Shown here piece by piece: positions 1 to 5,610 of a stretch of DNA of 8,926 bases. The translations under genes and the position numbers were made by a program. The stretch comes from Dokdonella sp. Its GTDB lineage: Bacteria; Pseudomonadota; Gammaproteobacteria; Xanthomonadales; Rhodanobacteraceae. Location of the stretch: positions 1 to 8,926 of the forward strand of contig JASLGB010000360.1 of assembly GCA_030150315.1 (NCBI GenBank). The letters are read 5' to 3'. The first letter of the stretch is position 1, and the number at the start of each line of letters is the position of its first letter. Under the pieces are notes generated by a model. It saw only the letters and a program-made list of their open reading frames with translations. It was not told where the DNA came from and ran no database searches.

Positions 1-324
1 ATCCCATCCCGGCGCGCCGCCCCAGTCCTTGAGGTGCTTGCCGTTGAGGTTCTCGTGCGGCTCGCCCCAGTGCTGCACCGTGTTCATGCCAATCGGATCG
101 ACCACGGAAATCGTGTGCAGGTCGATCAGCACGCGGTAGCCGCCGCGAGTGTGGTATTCGATCGGCACGGTCGACAGCGGCGGCGGCAACAACGCCGGCG
201 GCACCTCGAATCCGTTGCGGAAGATCAGACAGGCGAAGTATTCGGCTGCCGGCGCATCGACGGCGGCATCGGGTGCGGGTGGCGGAACGGCCAGCGACAG
301 GGTGGCGAGAAGGATCGGCAACAT
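1..324 (-). CDS. Secreted protein of unknown function, 5' part only
   Basis: The minus strand stays open from an ATG at 324 to the left edge (108 codons, no stop), so the 3' end is missing. The first residues (MLPILLATLSLAVPPPAPDA) look like a short signal peptide with a small N-region and a Leu-rich core, followed by an Ala/Pro-rich linker. This suggests export. Residues 34-40 read IFRNGFE, just after a Cys at 32. From memory, similar IFxxGFE peptides recur in exported proteins of Xanthomonadales such as Dokdonella, usually towards the C-terminus; this is a recollection, not a search result. Residues 51-79 look like a beta-rich folded domain (PIEYHTRGGYRVLIDLHTIS), followed by a His/Asn/Trp-rich stretch. 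I do not recognise a family. The start is chosen because it gives the signal-like N-terminus; no clear ribosome binding site precedes it. It is divergent from the LOG gene. Confidence 0.6.
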   Translation of the reverse strand, partial: MLPILLATLSLAVPPPAPDAAVDAPAAEYFACLIFRNGFEVPPALLPPPLSTVPIEYHTRGGYRVLIDLHTISVVDPIGMNTVQHWGEPHENLNGKHLKDWGGAPGWD

Positions 325-422
325 GGCGTACTCGCGGAATCGGGCAACGCACAGGTCTGCGACAAAGCGCGATGAAACGGCTCAGCCCGCGTCGAGGCGC
401 GCGGGAGGCGCCGCGGCCGACG

Positions 423-428
423 TAGAAT
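423..428 (+). promoter_or_regulatory. Candidate -10 element (TAGAAT) of the LOG gene
   Basis: TAGAAT lies 28 bases before the ATG at 457 in an otherwise very GC-rich divergent gap (325-456). There is no good -35 hexamer 16-18 bases upstream, so this rests on the -10 match alone. The rest of the gap shows no gene. Confidence 0.35.
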
Positions 429-456
429 CGTCCCCTTCCAGCCACGGGACACTGCC

Positions 457-1035
457 ATGCGGGTTTGCGTCTACTGCGCATCGAGCGCGCACTGCGACGA
501 TGTCTACAAGAAGGCCGCATTCACCCTCGGCCGGACGCTCGCCGAAGCGGGCTGCACCATCGTCTACGGCGGCGGCGCGACCGGCCTGATGGGCGCACTT
601 GCCGATGGCGCCCTGGAGGCCGGCGGCAACGTCGTCGGCATCATTCCGCGCTTCATGGTCGAGGTGGAGTGGCAGCATCCGGGCGTCGGCGACCTGCAGA
701 TCGTCGAGGACATGCGCGAGCGCAAGCATCGCCTGCTGACCGGCTCGGACGCGGTCATCGCCCTGCCCGGCGGCAGCGGCACGCTGGAGGAACTGTTCGA
801 GGCGCTGACGCTGAAGCGCCTCGCGCTGTACTTCAACCCGATCCTGCTGCTGAACACGAACGGCTTCTACACGCCGCTGCAGCAGTTCATGCAACAGACC
901 ATCGAGCAGCGCTTCATGAATCGCGAGCACCTGTCGATGTGGAGCCTGGTCGATCGCGTCGAGGACGTGCTGCCGACGATCCGCGCGACACCGCGCTGGA
1001 GCGAGGACGCGCGAAGCTACGCCGCGGTGCGTTGA
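457..1035 (+). CDS. LOG/TIGR00730 family Rossmann-fold phosphoribohydrolase
   Basis: A 192-residue protein of the LOG family (cytokinin riboside 5'-monophosphate phosphoribohydrolase; PF03641-type Rossmann fold). Members release the free base and ribose 5-phosphate from nucleoside 5'-monophosphates in the cytosol. In plants and plant-associated bacteria this activates cytokinins; in many bacteria it is a general nucleotide hydrolase. The sequence shows the N-terminal strand MRVCVYCASS, the glycine-rich loop GGGATGLMG (residues 38-46), the M-x-x-R-K element at 86-90 (MRERK) and the signature PGGSGTLEE at 104-112, which carries catalytic Thr and Glu. Length is normal for the short (type I) class. 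The start fits the family, which begins right at the first strand. No strong Shine-Dalgarno is visible. It converges on the TfoX-domain gene across a 36-base gap filled by a palindrome. The true substrate (AMP-like or cytokinin) cannot be read from sequence. Confidence 0.92.
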   Translation: MRVCVYCASSAHCDDVYKKAAFTLGRTLAEAGCTIVYGGGATGLMGALADGALEAGGNVVGIIPRFMVEVEWQHPGVGDLQIVEDMRERKHRLLTGSDAVIALPGGSGTLEELFEALTLKRLALYFNPILLLNTNGFYTPLQQFMQQTIEQRFMNREHLSMWSLVDRVEDVLPTIRATPRWSEDARSYAAVR

Positions 1036-1046
1036 GCGCACGGCAG

Positions 1047-1064
1047 GCCGCCGCGCGCGGCGGC
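1047..1064. terminator. Perfect GC palindrome between convergent genes, probable bidirectional terminator
   Basis: An uninterrupted 18-base palindrome (GCCGCCGCGCGCGGCGGC) sits 11 bases after the LOG stop and 7 bases after the TfoX-domain stop. It can form a hairpin on either transcript. Neither strand has a following T-run, so a classical intrinsic terminator is only inferred from position and stem strength. Confidence 0.5.
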
Positions 1065-1071
1065 GCGGTGC

Positions 1072-1494
1072 TCAGTCGAAGCGACTGAGGTCGAGGTCGG
1101 AATCGGCGCCCGAATGGCCGGAGTCGTCCGGGTCGTCGAACAGGCTGATTGCCGCCGTCTCGTCGTCTGCCGGTGCCGGCGCCGACGGCTCGCTGGCCGC
1201 CTTCTGCTTTTCCCAGCGCGTGCGGATCGGATTGGCCGACTCGGCCGACTCGACCGCCTGCTGCAAGGCCAGACGCTCTTCTTCCGGCAGATCGGCCCAA
1301 TGGCAGTCGGCGAGCGCGCCGGCCATCGAATAGAGCAGATTTAAGCTCGGGCGGAAGCCCGCGCGCTTGACCTTCAGGAAGGTTTCGACCGGGCCGACCC
1401 GCTCGAGGTCTTCGGTCGTGCGCACGCCGACCTGGCGCAGCCACGCCGCGGATTTCGGGCCGACATTGCGGATCTTGGTTTCTCGACTGCTCAT
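1072..1494 (-). CDS. Stand-alone TfoX C-terminal domain protein
   Basis: A 140-residue protein. Residues 4-80 match the TfoX/Sxy C-terminal domain: the opening IRNVGPKSAAWLRQVGVRT is the helix-hairpin-helix-like start, followed by a FLKVKRAGF helix and LYSMAGALADCHWADLP. In TfoX/Sxy this domain follows an N-terminal domain and takes part in competence and CRP-S gene activation; here the N-terminal domain is absent, as in many short homologues. Residues 81-140 form a low-complexity tail rich in Ala, Ser, Glu and Asp, ending in a strongly acidic DDPDDSGHSGADSDLDL stretch. The ATG at 1494 is chosen because GGGGAG (minus strand, 1500-1505) precedes it by 5 bases and the conserved domain begins at once. 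It lies 37 bases after msrC, in the same direction, so it is probably the second gene of an operon. A role in competence is not established. Confidence 0.85.
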   Translation of the reverse strand: MSSRETKIRNVGPKSAAWLRQVGVRTTEDLERVGPVETFLKVKRAGFRPSLNLLYSMAGALADCHWADLPEEERLALQQAVESAESANPIRTRWEKQKAASEPSAPAPADDETAAISLFDDPDDSGHSGADSDLDLSRFD

Positions 1495-1507
1495 GTTTTC
1501 TCCCCGT

Positions 1508-1527
1508 GCGGCGCGCTGGCGCGCCGC
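1508..1527 (-). repeat. Hairpin in the msrC to TfoX-domain gap
   Basis: GCGGCGCGC and its exact complement GCGCGCCGC are separated by two bases, giving an 8-bp stem with a 4-base loop. It fits inside the 37-base gap, just before the ribosome binding site of the downstream gene. It could attenuate, protect an mRNA end or tune translation of the second gene. There is no T-run. Confidence 0.4.
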
Positions 1528-1531
1528 GCAC

Positions 1532-2017
1532 TCATGCGATCGACGCGAGCCAGATCGCGCACAAGTCTTCCATGCCTGCGCGGTCGTCGGCGTCGAAGCG
1601 CGCCAGCGTCGGACTGTCCACATCCCACACGCCGATCAGGCGCTCGCCGTCGAACAACGGCACCACGATTTCCGAAGCAGAAGCGCTGTCGCAGGCGATA
1701 TGGCCGTCGAACGCATTCACGTCCTCGACCAGCTGTGTTTGCCGCGTTGCCGCCGCCGTACCGCACACGCCCTTGCCGAGCGCGATGCGCACGCAGGCCG
1801 GCTTGCCCTGGAACGGGCCGACGACCAGTTCCTTGCCGTCGAAGAAATAGAAGCCGCACCAGTTGATGTCCGGCACCGCCTGCCACACGAGGGCGGCGAA
1901 GTTGGCCGCATTCGCGATGCGGTCGCGCTCGCCGTGGAGCAGGCCGCGCATCTGCTCGGCGAGTTCGGCATAACGGCCGGTTTTGCTGTCGGAAACGAGG
2001 GCGGCGGAAACGAACAT
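1532..2017 (-). CDS. msrC: Free methionine-(R)-sulfoxide reductase (GAF domain)
   Basis: A 161-residue single GAF-domain protein matching the fRMsr family (E. coli MsrC/YebR). These cytosolic enzymes reduce free L-methionine-(R)-sulfoxide to methionine, with thioredoxin as electron donor. Visible family signatures are NFAALVWQAVPDINWCGFY (residues 39-57), VGPFQGKPAC, IALGKGVCGTA and FDGHIACDSASASEIVVP. The three redox cysteines are present at 75, 85 and 109, at the spacing of E. coli Cys84, Cys94 and Cys118, so the protein should be active. The ATG at 2017 is chosen although the frame stays open further upstream, because the preceding residues are Arg/Gly-rich with no family resemblance. The ribosome binding site is weak. 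It is the first gene of a probable two-gene unit with the TfoX-domain gene. Confidence 0.93.
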   Translation of the reverse strand: MFVSAALVSDSKTGRYAELAEQMRGLLHGERDRIANAANFAALVWQAVPDINWCGFYFFDGKELVVGPFQGKPACVRIALGKGVCGTAAATRQTQLVEDVNAFDGHIACDSASASEIVVPLFDGERLIGVWDVDSPTLARFDADDRAGMEDLCAIWLASIA

Positions 2018-2056
2018 GGCGATGCGTTCTGGACAATGTGGACCTTGCAATGCGCC

Positions 2057-2062
2057 AGTGTA
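2057..2062 (-). promoter_or_regulatory. Candidate -10 element (TACACT) of msrC
   Basis: TACACT on the minus strand lies 39 bases before the msrC ATG. The -35 position (about 2080-2085) has no good match to TTGACA. It is supported only by the hexamer and its placement. Confidence 0.35.
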
Positions 2063-2073
2063 CCGCAGCGCTC

Positions 2074-2102
2074 CATAGGCTTCGTGCGCGCCAGAACCTA
2101 TG
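2074..2102. repeat. Inverted repeat CATAGG-N17-CCTATG upstream of msrC
   Basis: Two exact 6-base arms, 17 bases apart, flank a GC-rich centre. The repeat covers the expected -35 zone of the msrC promoter and overlaps TATGCT (2099-2104), which could be a -10 for rightward transcription. It may be an operator shared by divergent promoters or chance. Confidence 0.3.
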
Positions 2103-2111
2103 CTGCGCGCC

Positions 2112-2315
2112 ATGCCGAACGGCCCCAGCAAAATCCAGCACTCGCGGCGCCGGCCGGCCCGGTCGCGGCGCATTGCCGTCGATATCCTCGCCGTCTATAT
2201 CCCCGCCGCCGACGCAGCCGCCGTCCACGCGCCGGAACGCCACAGCCGCGCCGCTGCAGCATGGGCGCGGCGCAATCCGCCCGCGGGCGACCGCATGCCA
2301 GCCGGTGCACCGTGA
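2112..2315 (+). CDS. Possible 67-residue leader ORF overlapping the bioD start
   Basis: An ATG at 2112 (or 2100, 71 residues) opens a frame whose TGA stop (2313-2315) overlaps the bioD GTG as GTGA, a typical translational-coupling arrangement. The product is Arg/Ala/Pro-rich, with a short hydrophobic piece IAVDILAVYIPAADAAA (residues 21-37). I recognise no family. By hand count, GC by codon position is roughly 78, 67 and 81 percent, a weaker periodicity than the clear genes here, and there is no ribosome binding site before either ATG. It may be a leader peptide, a decayed gene end or chance. It matters because bioD itself has no visible Shine-Dalgarno. Confidence 0.22.
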   Translation: MPNGPSKIQHSRRRPARSRRIAVDILAVYIPAADAAAVHAPERHSRAAAAWARRNPPAGDRMPAGAP

Positions 2316-2983
2316 CGCAGGCGTTCTTCGTCACCGGCACCGACACCGAGGTCGGCAAAACCTTCGCCAGCGTCGCCCTGCTCGGCAGTTTGCGCGTGCA
2401 AGGGTGGCGGGCGAGCGGCATGAAGCCGGTGGCCAGCGGCAGCGTGCCGACGCCGCTCGGCCTGCGCAACGAAGACGCCGAGGCGCTGATCGCAGCGAGC
2501 GCGCCGCGCCCGGCGTACGATAACTGCAATCCGTATGCGTTCGCGCCGCCGATCGCACCGCACATCGCCGCGGCCGAAGCCGGTGTGGAGATCGCGCTGG
2601 CACCGATCCGGCAGGCGTACGCGCGCATCGCCGACGCCGCCGACGCGGTGGTCGTGGAAGGCGTCGGCGGCTGGATGGCGCCGCTGTCGTCGGCGCTGAT
2701 GCAGTCCGACCTCGCACGCGCGCTGAACCTGCCAGTGCTGCTCGTCGTCGGCCTGCGCCTCGGCTGCATCAGCCATGCGCTGCTGACGGCGCGGGCGATC
2801 CGTGCCGACGGCTGCGCCTTCGCCGGCTGGATCGCCAACCGCGTCGATCCGGCGATGGCGCGCAGCGACGACAACCTCGACACGCTGCGCGTGCGACTGG
2901 ATGCGCCTCTGCTCGGCGTGATCGACCACGGCGCCGACCGCGCCAGCGCGGCGGCGGCGCTCGATCCGTCGCGGATACTCTGA
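2312..2983 (+). CDS. bioD: ATP-dependent dethiobiotin synthetase BioD
   Basis: A 223-residue cytosolic enzyme of biotin synthesis that uses ATP and CO2 to close the ureido ring of 7,8-diaminopelargonate, giving dethiobiotin. Visible landmarks are the P-loop GTDTEVGKT at residues 9-17, the KPVASG element at 38-43 with the substrate-binding Lys38, the EGVGGW motif at 116-121, and the nucleotide-contacting WIANRVDP near 173-180. Length is typical of the family. The GTG start at 2312 is chosen because FFVTGTDTEVGKT normally begins within a few residues of the start; the in-frame ATG at 2261 would add 17 Arg/Ala-rich residues. No good Shine-Dalgarno precedes the GTG. No other bio gene is in the window. 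It is followed after one base by a membrane protein in the same direction. Confidence 0.95.
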   Translation: MTQAFFVTGTDTEVGKTFASVALLGSLRVQGWRASGMKPVASGSVPTPLGLRNEDAEALIAASAPRPAYDNCNPYAFAPPIAPHIAAAEAGVEIALAPIRQAYARIADAADAVVVEGVGGWMAPLSSALMQSDLARALNLPVLLVVGLRLGCISHALLTARAIRADGCAFAGWIANRVDPAMARSDDNLDTLRVRLDAPLLGVIDHGADRASAAAALDPSRIL

Positions 2984-2984
2984 A

Positions 2985-4334
2985 GTGGAAGCAGACGGCC
3001 GCACGGCCGACGCCGCATCGCGCTGGCTGCCGTGGCTGTTCGCCGTCGCCGGCCTTGCGTTCGATTTCGCGGCGTTCGGCCCGGGCCAGGTCTCGTTCGA
3101 CTCGGCCTATGCGTGGTGGCAGGCGCGTGGCGGCGAAACTTCCGACCTGGTGCCGCCGGCTCTGGTCATGCTGTGGCGCGCCTGCGAGGCGATCCATTCC
3201 GGGCCGGCCCTCGTTTTCACGCTGCATCTGGCGCTGTTCTGGAGCGGCCTCGCCGCGTTCGCGCATGCCCTGCGACTGCGTCCGCTCGCCGCCGCGGCGG
3301 CGATGGCATTGGTCGCGTTCGCGCCGGTGCCGTGGCTGTTACGGGCGCACGTCTGGACCGATGTCGGGCTGTTTTCCGCGCTGCTAGCGGCAAGCGGCGT
3401 GCTCGCCTGCATACAGGGCGGCGCGAGGCGGCGCTGGCTGTGGCTGGCGCTGCCGCCGATGTTCTACGCGGCGGCGCTGCGCCACAACGCGCTGCCGGCG
3501 CTGCTGCCGTTCGCCTGCTGGTTCGCGTGGCTGGCGCTGCCGGCCGACACCACGCGAAGGCCGCTGAAACTCGCCGCCCTCGCGCTCGGCCTGCTCGCCG
3601 GCATGCTGGCGAGCAACCAGTTGCTGTCGCAGTCGGTGCAACGGCGCGTGCCGATGTGGCCTTCGCTGGCGCAGTTCGATCTGGTCGCCGTGTCCATTGC
3701 GACCAACCGGCTGCTGTTGCCGCCCGCGACCTACGCACCGGGGCTGACCGTGGACGAGCTGGCGCGCACGTTCCGGCCGTGGAGCAACACGCCGATGTAC
3801 GCCGGACTGGAGCATCCGCTGCAGCAGCCGTTCTCGATCGAGCCCGGCTCGGCGGCGGCGCGTGCGCTGCGGCAGGCATGGATCGACGCGATCCTGACGC
3901 ACCCGGGTGCGTGGCTGGTGCATCGCTGGCGCCTGACGCGCGCACTGTTCGGCACGCATGCGGCGGACTGGCCGCGCGAGTTGACCTACGTCGCGGCGCC
4001 GGTCGCCTATCGTGACAATCCGCCGATCGCAGGCAATGACTCGGTGCTGCACAAGCGCCTGATGCGGGCTGCCGAAACCCTCGTCGCCACGCCGTGGCTG
4101 GCGGCTTGGCCGTATGCCCTGCTCGGCCTGGCGCTGGCGTGGCCGGCATGGCGACGGCGGCGCACGCTCGGCGGTACCGCGGCGTTGACCGTGCTGGCCA
4201 GCGCAGCCTTGCTGGCGGCACCGCTGCCACTGGTCGCACCGGCAGCGGAGCTGCGCTATCTCGGCTGGTCGTGCGTGGCGACGCTGCTCGCGCTGATCGC
4301 GCTGCTGGCCGGATCGCGTCCGCTGCAGCGCTGA
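2985..4334 (+). CDS. Polytopic membrane protein, GT-C glycosyltransferase-like
   Basis: A 449-residue integral membrane protein with roughly nine or ten hydrophobic segments, for example near residues 14-30, 76-95, 101-119, 128-143, 151-165, 169-186, 195-210, 370-387, 399-420 and 428-443. The layout recalls GT-C glycosyltransferases (GT39/ArnT-like or DUF6020-like). An acidic residue sits in the first outside loop (FDSAYAWW, Asp39), followed by a D-x-x-PP element (54-58). An RHNALPALLPF helix (166-176), a large soluble domain at about 215-365 and a C-terminal ELRYLGW (422-428) follow. By family analogy it would transfer a sugar from a polyprenyl-phosphate donor at the outer face of the inner membrane, but acceptor and donor are unknown and the family call is tentative. 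The GTG start lies one base after the bioD stop, so expression is probably coupled to bioD. I see no functional link to biotin. Confidence 0.85.
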   Translation: MEADGRTADAASRWLPWLFAVAGLAFDFAAFGPGQVSFDSAYAWWQARGGETSDLVPPALVMLWRACEAIHSGPALVFTLHLALFWSGLAAFAHALRLRPLAAAAAMALVAFAPVPWLLRAHVWTDVGLFSALLAASGVLACIQGGARRRWLWLALPPMFYAAALRHNALPALLPFACWFAWLALPADTTRRPLKLAALALGLLAGMLASNQLLSQSVQRRVPMWPSLAQFDLVAVSIATNRLLLPPATYAPGLTVDELARTFRPWSNTPMYAGLEHPLQQPFSIEPGSAAARALRQAWIDAILTHPGAWLVHRWRLTRALFGTHAADWPRELTYVAAPVAYRDNPPIAGNDSVLHKRLMRAAETLVATPWLAAWPYALLGLALAWPAWRRRRTLGGTAALTVLASAALLAAPLPLVAPAAELRYLGWSCVATLLALIALLAGSRPLQR

Positions 4335-4340
4335 TACACT
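4332..4340 (+). promoter_or_regulatory. Extended -10 promoter candidate (TGATACACT) for the 4395 gene
   Basis: The stop codon TGA of the membrane protein runs directly into TACACT, giving the TGn plus hexamer pattern of an extended -10 element, which can act without a good -35. It lies 54 bases before the ATG at 4395. No -35 match is seen upstream. Confidence 0.4.
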
Positions 4341-4394
4341 CGATCACGAAACCCCGCGCCGGAGCGCGCAGGTCCATGCCACGACGAGGATGCC

Positions 4395-4745
4395 ATGCCG
4401 ACGAGACAGCGATTCCTGTTTTCCATCGACGATCTTCCGAAAGCCCGCGGCGAGTCGAGTGAGCTGACGTTCGAGGGCGGTTCGGCCGAAAGTTTCGCCG
4501 CGCTGCTGCAATCGGCGCTGCGCGAACCGACGTTGTGGCGCCGCTGGCGCGCGATGCAGCCCGATCCGGACGCGGTCGACCCGGCGCTCGGCCAGAGCGA
4601 CCCGGATGCGACGGTCGAGGCGCACCAGTCCGACGTGCACGTCGAGGTCACCGTGGTGACGACGCTGGCGCATTCCATCCTGCAGCACCGCCTGACCTTG
4701 CTGATCGGCAAGCACTGGCAGTTGCGCGACGTCAGCGCCGCCTGA
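4395..4745 (+). CDS. Conserved-looking small protein of unknown function
   Basis: A 116-residue protein with no signal peptide or membrane segment. I do not recognise a family. The N-terminal half has an FLFSIDDLPKA opening and a helical stretch with SFAALLQSALREPTLWRRWRAM (about residues 33-54). An Asp/Pro-rich linker follows (DPDAVDPALGQSDPD, 57-71). The C-terminal half looks like a beta-alpha-beta unit (HVEVTVVTTLAHSILQHRLTLLIG, 81-104). The start is well supported: GAGGA at 4386-4390 is 4 bases before the ATG, and the two nearby upstream ATGs (4376, 4390) are out of frame. It appears to have its own promoter and ends in a hairpin-rich convergent gap. It is probably cytosolic. Confidence 0.75.
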   Translation: MPTRQRFLFSIDDLPKARGESSELTFEGGSAESFAALLQSALREPTLWRRWRAMQPDPDAVDPALGQSDPDATVEAHQSDVHVEVTVVTTLAHSILQHRLTLLIGKHWQLRDVSAA

Positions 4746-4762
4746 GAACGGCAAGCCCGCAG

Positions 4763-4785
4763 CGGGCAGGCACGTCGCCTGCCCG
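4763..4785. terminator. Strong hairpin between convergent genes
   Basis: CGGGCAGGC and GCCTGCCCG pair exactly around a 5-base loop (ACGTC), a 9-bp stem 17 bases after the stop at 4745. A second hairpin follows at 4787-4801 (CGGCC, loop GCATC, GGCCG), nearer the end of the SEC-C gene. Neither has a T-run, but the pair probably ends transcription from both sides. Confidence 0.5.
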
Positions 4786-4811
4786 TCGGCCGCATCGGCC
4801 GGCCCCGCGCG

Positions 4812-5591
4812 TCAGCCCTGGGCGGCGGCTCCGCAGCACTTCTTGAATTTGCGTCCACTGCCGCAGGGGCACTCCTCGTTGCGGCCGGGTTGCGCCACGC
4901 GCCGCACCGGCGGCGGGCGCTGCTCGTGGATGCGCAGGCAGTGCAGATCGTGCAGCATCGCCGGAATGTCGGCGACGATGTCCAGCCGCTGATCGAGATC
5001 GAGCAGCACGTCGCCGCCGTCGGGATCCTCGTCGCGGGTGTCGTCCGCGCCCGCGCCGGCCGCGCTGTCGTCGTCGCCGTCCGCGTCCACGAAGCGGGTC
5101 AGCGCGAACAGCGTGGAAACGGCCTCGGCGACGTAGCCGTTGTCATCCATGCGCTGCGACCAGGCGACTTCGCGCAGGTCCAGGCCGTGCAGGAAACCCG
5201 CGGCCCAGCCGGCGCCGGCCGGAAAGCCGGCCCATTCGGCCGTGTCTTCCTCGCCGTCGGGCGGCAGCACCAGGAACGGCCATGCCTCCTCGCCGACTTC
5301 GTCCGGTTCGCGCTGCACGCGCCACAGCACATGCTGGCGCAGGCGCTCGACCAGCGCCTCGGCCTCGGCCTGCTCGGCCGGAGTCGGCCACGCCGGGGCG
5401 CGCTCGCCCCAGACCGGCGGCAGGTACTCGACCGGTGGCACCGGTTCGGGCGAGACCACCAGCGCGCTGAGGAATCCGTCGAGAATTTCCAGCGACATGC
5501 CTTCGTTGGGCACGGCGTGGTCGAGCAGCAGCTGCTCAAGGCGGTCGAGGGAAGCGTCGTCCAGCGGCTGGCCGGTCTCGGGGAGCGTCAT
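4812..5591 (-). CDS. YecA/UPF0149 family protein with C-terminal SEC-C zinc motif
   Basis: A 259-residue protein. Residues 10-165 fit the UPF0149/YecA domain, a helical bundle with the signature SLEILDGFLSALVVSPEPV (33-51), AWPFLVLPPDGE and GWAAGFLHGLDL. A strongly acidic insert follows (DADGDDDS through DEDPDGGD, about 169-194), then a helical segment, and last the SEC-C zinc-binding motif GRNEECPCGSGRKFKKCC (236-253) with ligands Cys241, Cys243, Cys252 and Cys253. In SecA and E. coli YecA the SEC-C motif binds a metal and contacts the ribosome or SecB; the exact role of YecA-type proteins is not settled. The ATG at 5591 is chosen because the longer open frame upstream would overlap gshA. 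It lies 19 bases after the gshA stop, so it is the last gene of the engB-gshA unit. Confidence 0.88.
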   Translation of the reverse strand: MTLPETGQPLDDASLDRLEQLLLDHAVPNEGMSLEILDGFLSALVVSPEPVPPVEYLPPVWGERAPAWPTPAEQAEAEALVERLRQHVLWRVQREPDEVGEEAWPFLVLPPDGEEDTAEWAGFPAGAGWAAGFLHGLDLREVAWSQRMDDNGYVAEAVSTLFALTRFVDADGDDDSAAGAGADDTRDEDPDGGDVLLDLDQRLDIVADIPAMLHDLHCLRIHEQRPPPVRRVAQPGRNEECPCGSGRKFKKCCGAAAQG

Positions 5592-5610
5592 GGCAGTTCC
5601 GGTTTCAGGA

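Larger units (their letters stand above)
2018..2311. other. Divergent gap between msrC and bioD
   Basis: This 294-base stretch separates minus-strand msrC from plus-strand bioD. It holds a candidate msrC -10 element, a 6-bp-armed inverted repeat (2074-2102) and a possible 67-codon plus-strand frame that ends on the bioD start. These are listed separately. I see no RNA gene, riboswitch or BirA-type operator in it. Confidence 0.6.

Noticed and set aside
2190..2205. TATATCCC / GATATCCT near-repeat as a promoter
   Set aside because: It lies inside the doubtful leader frame, has no -35 partner, and is explained as well by chance in the one AT-richer patch of the gap.
1367..2311. A long open plus-strand frame that continues into bioD
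   Set aside because: It runs antisense through msrC and the TfoX-domain start, and its translation is Arg/Ala-rich with no family resemblance. Only the bioD part from 2312 is a gene.
2261..2311. An upstream ATG start for bioD
   Set aside because: It adds 17 Arg/Ala-rich residues before the conserved FFVTGTDTEVGKT and has no ribosome binding site.
3217..4377. A 386-codon minus-strand frame
   Set aside because: It is the reverse of the membrane protein gene; the translation is low-complexity Arg/Ala/Pro.
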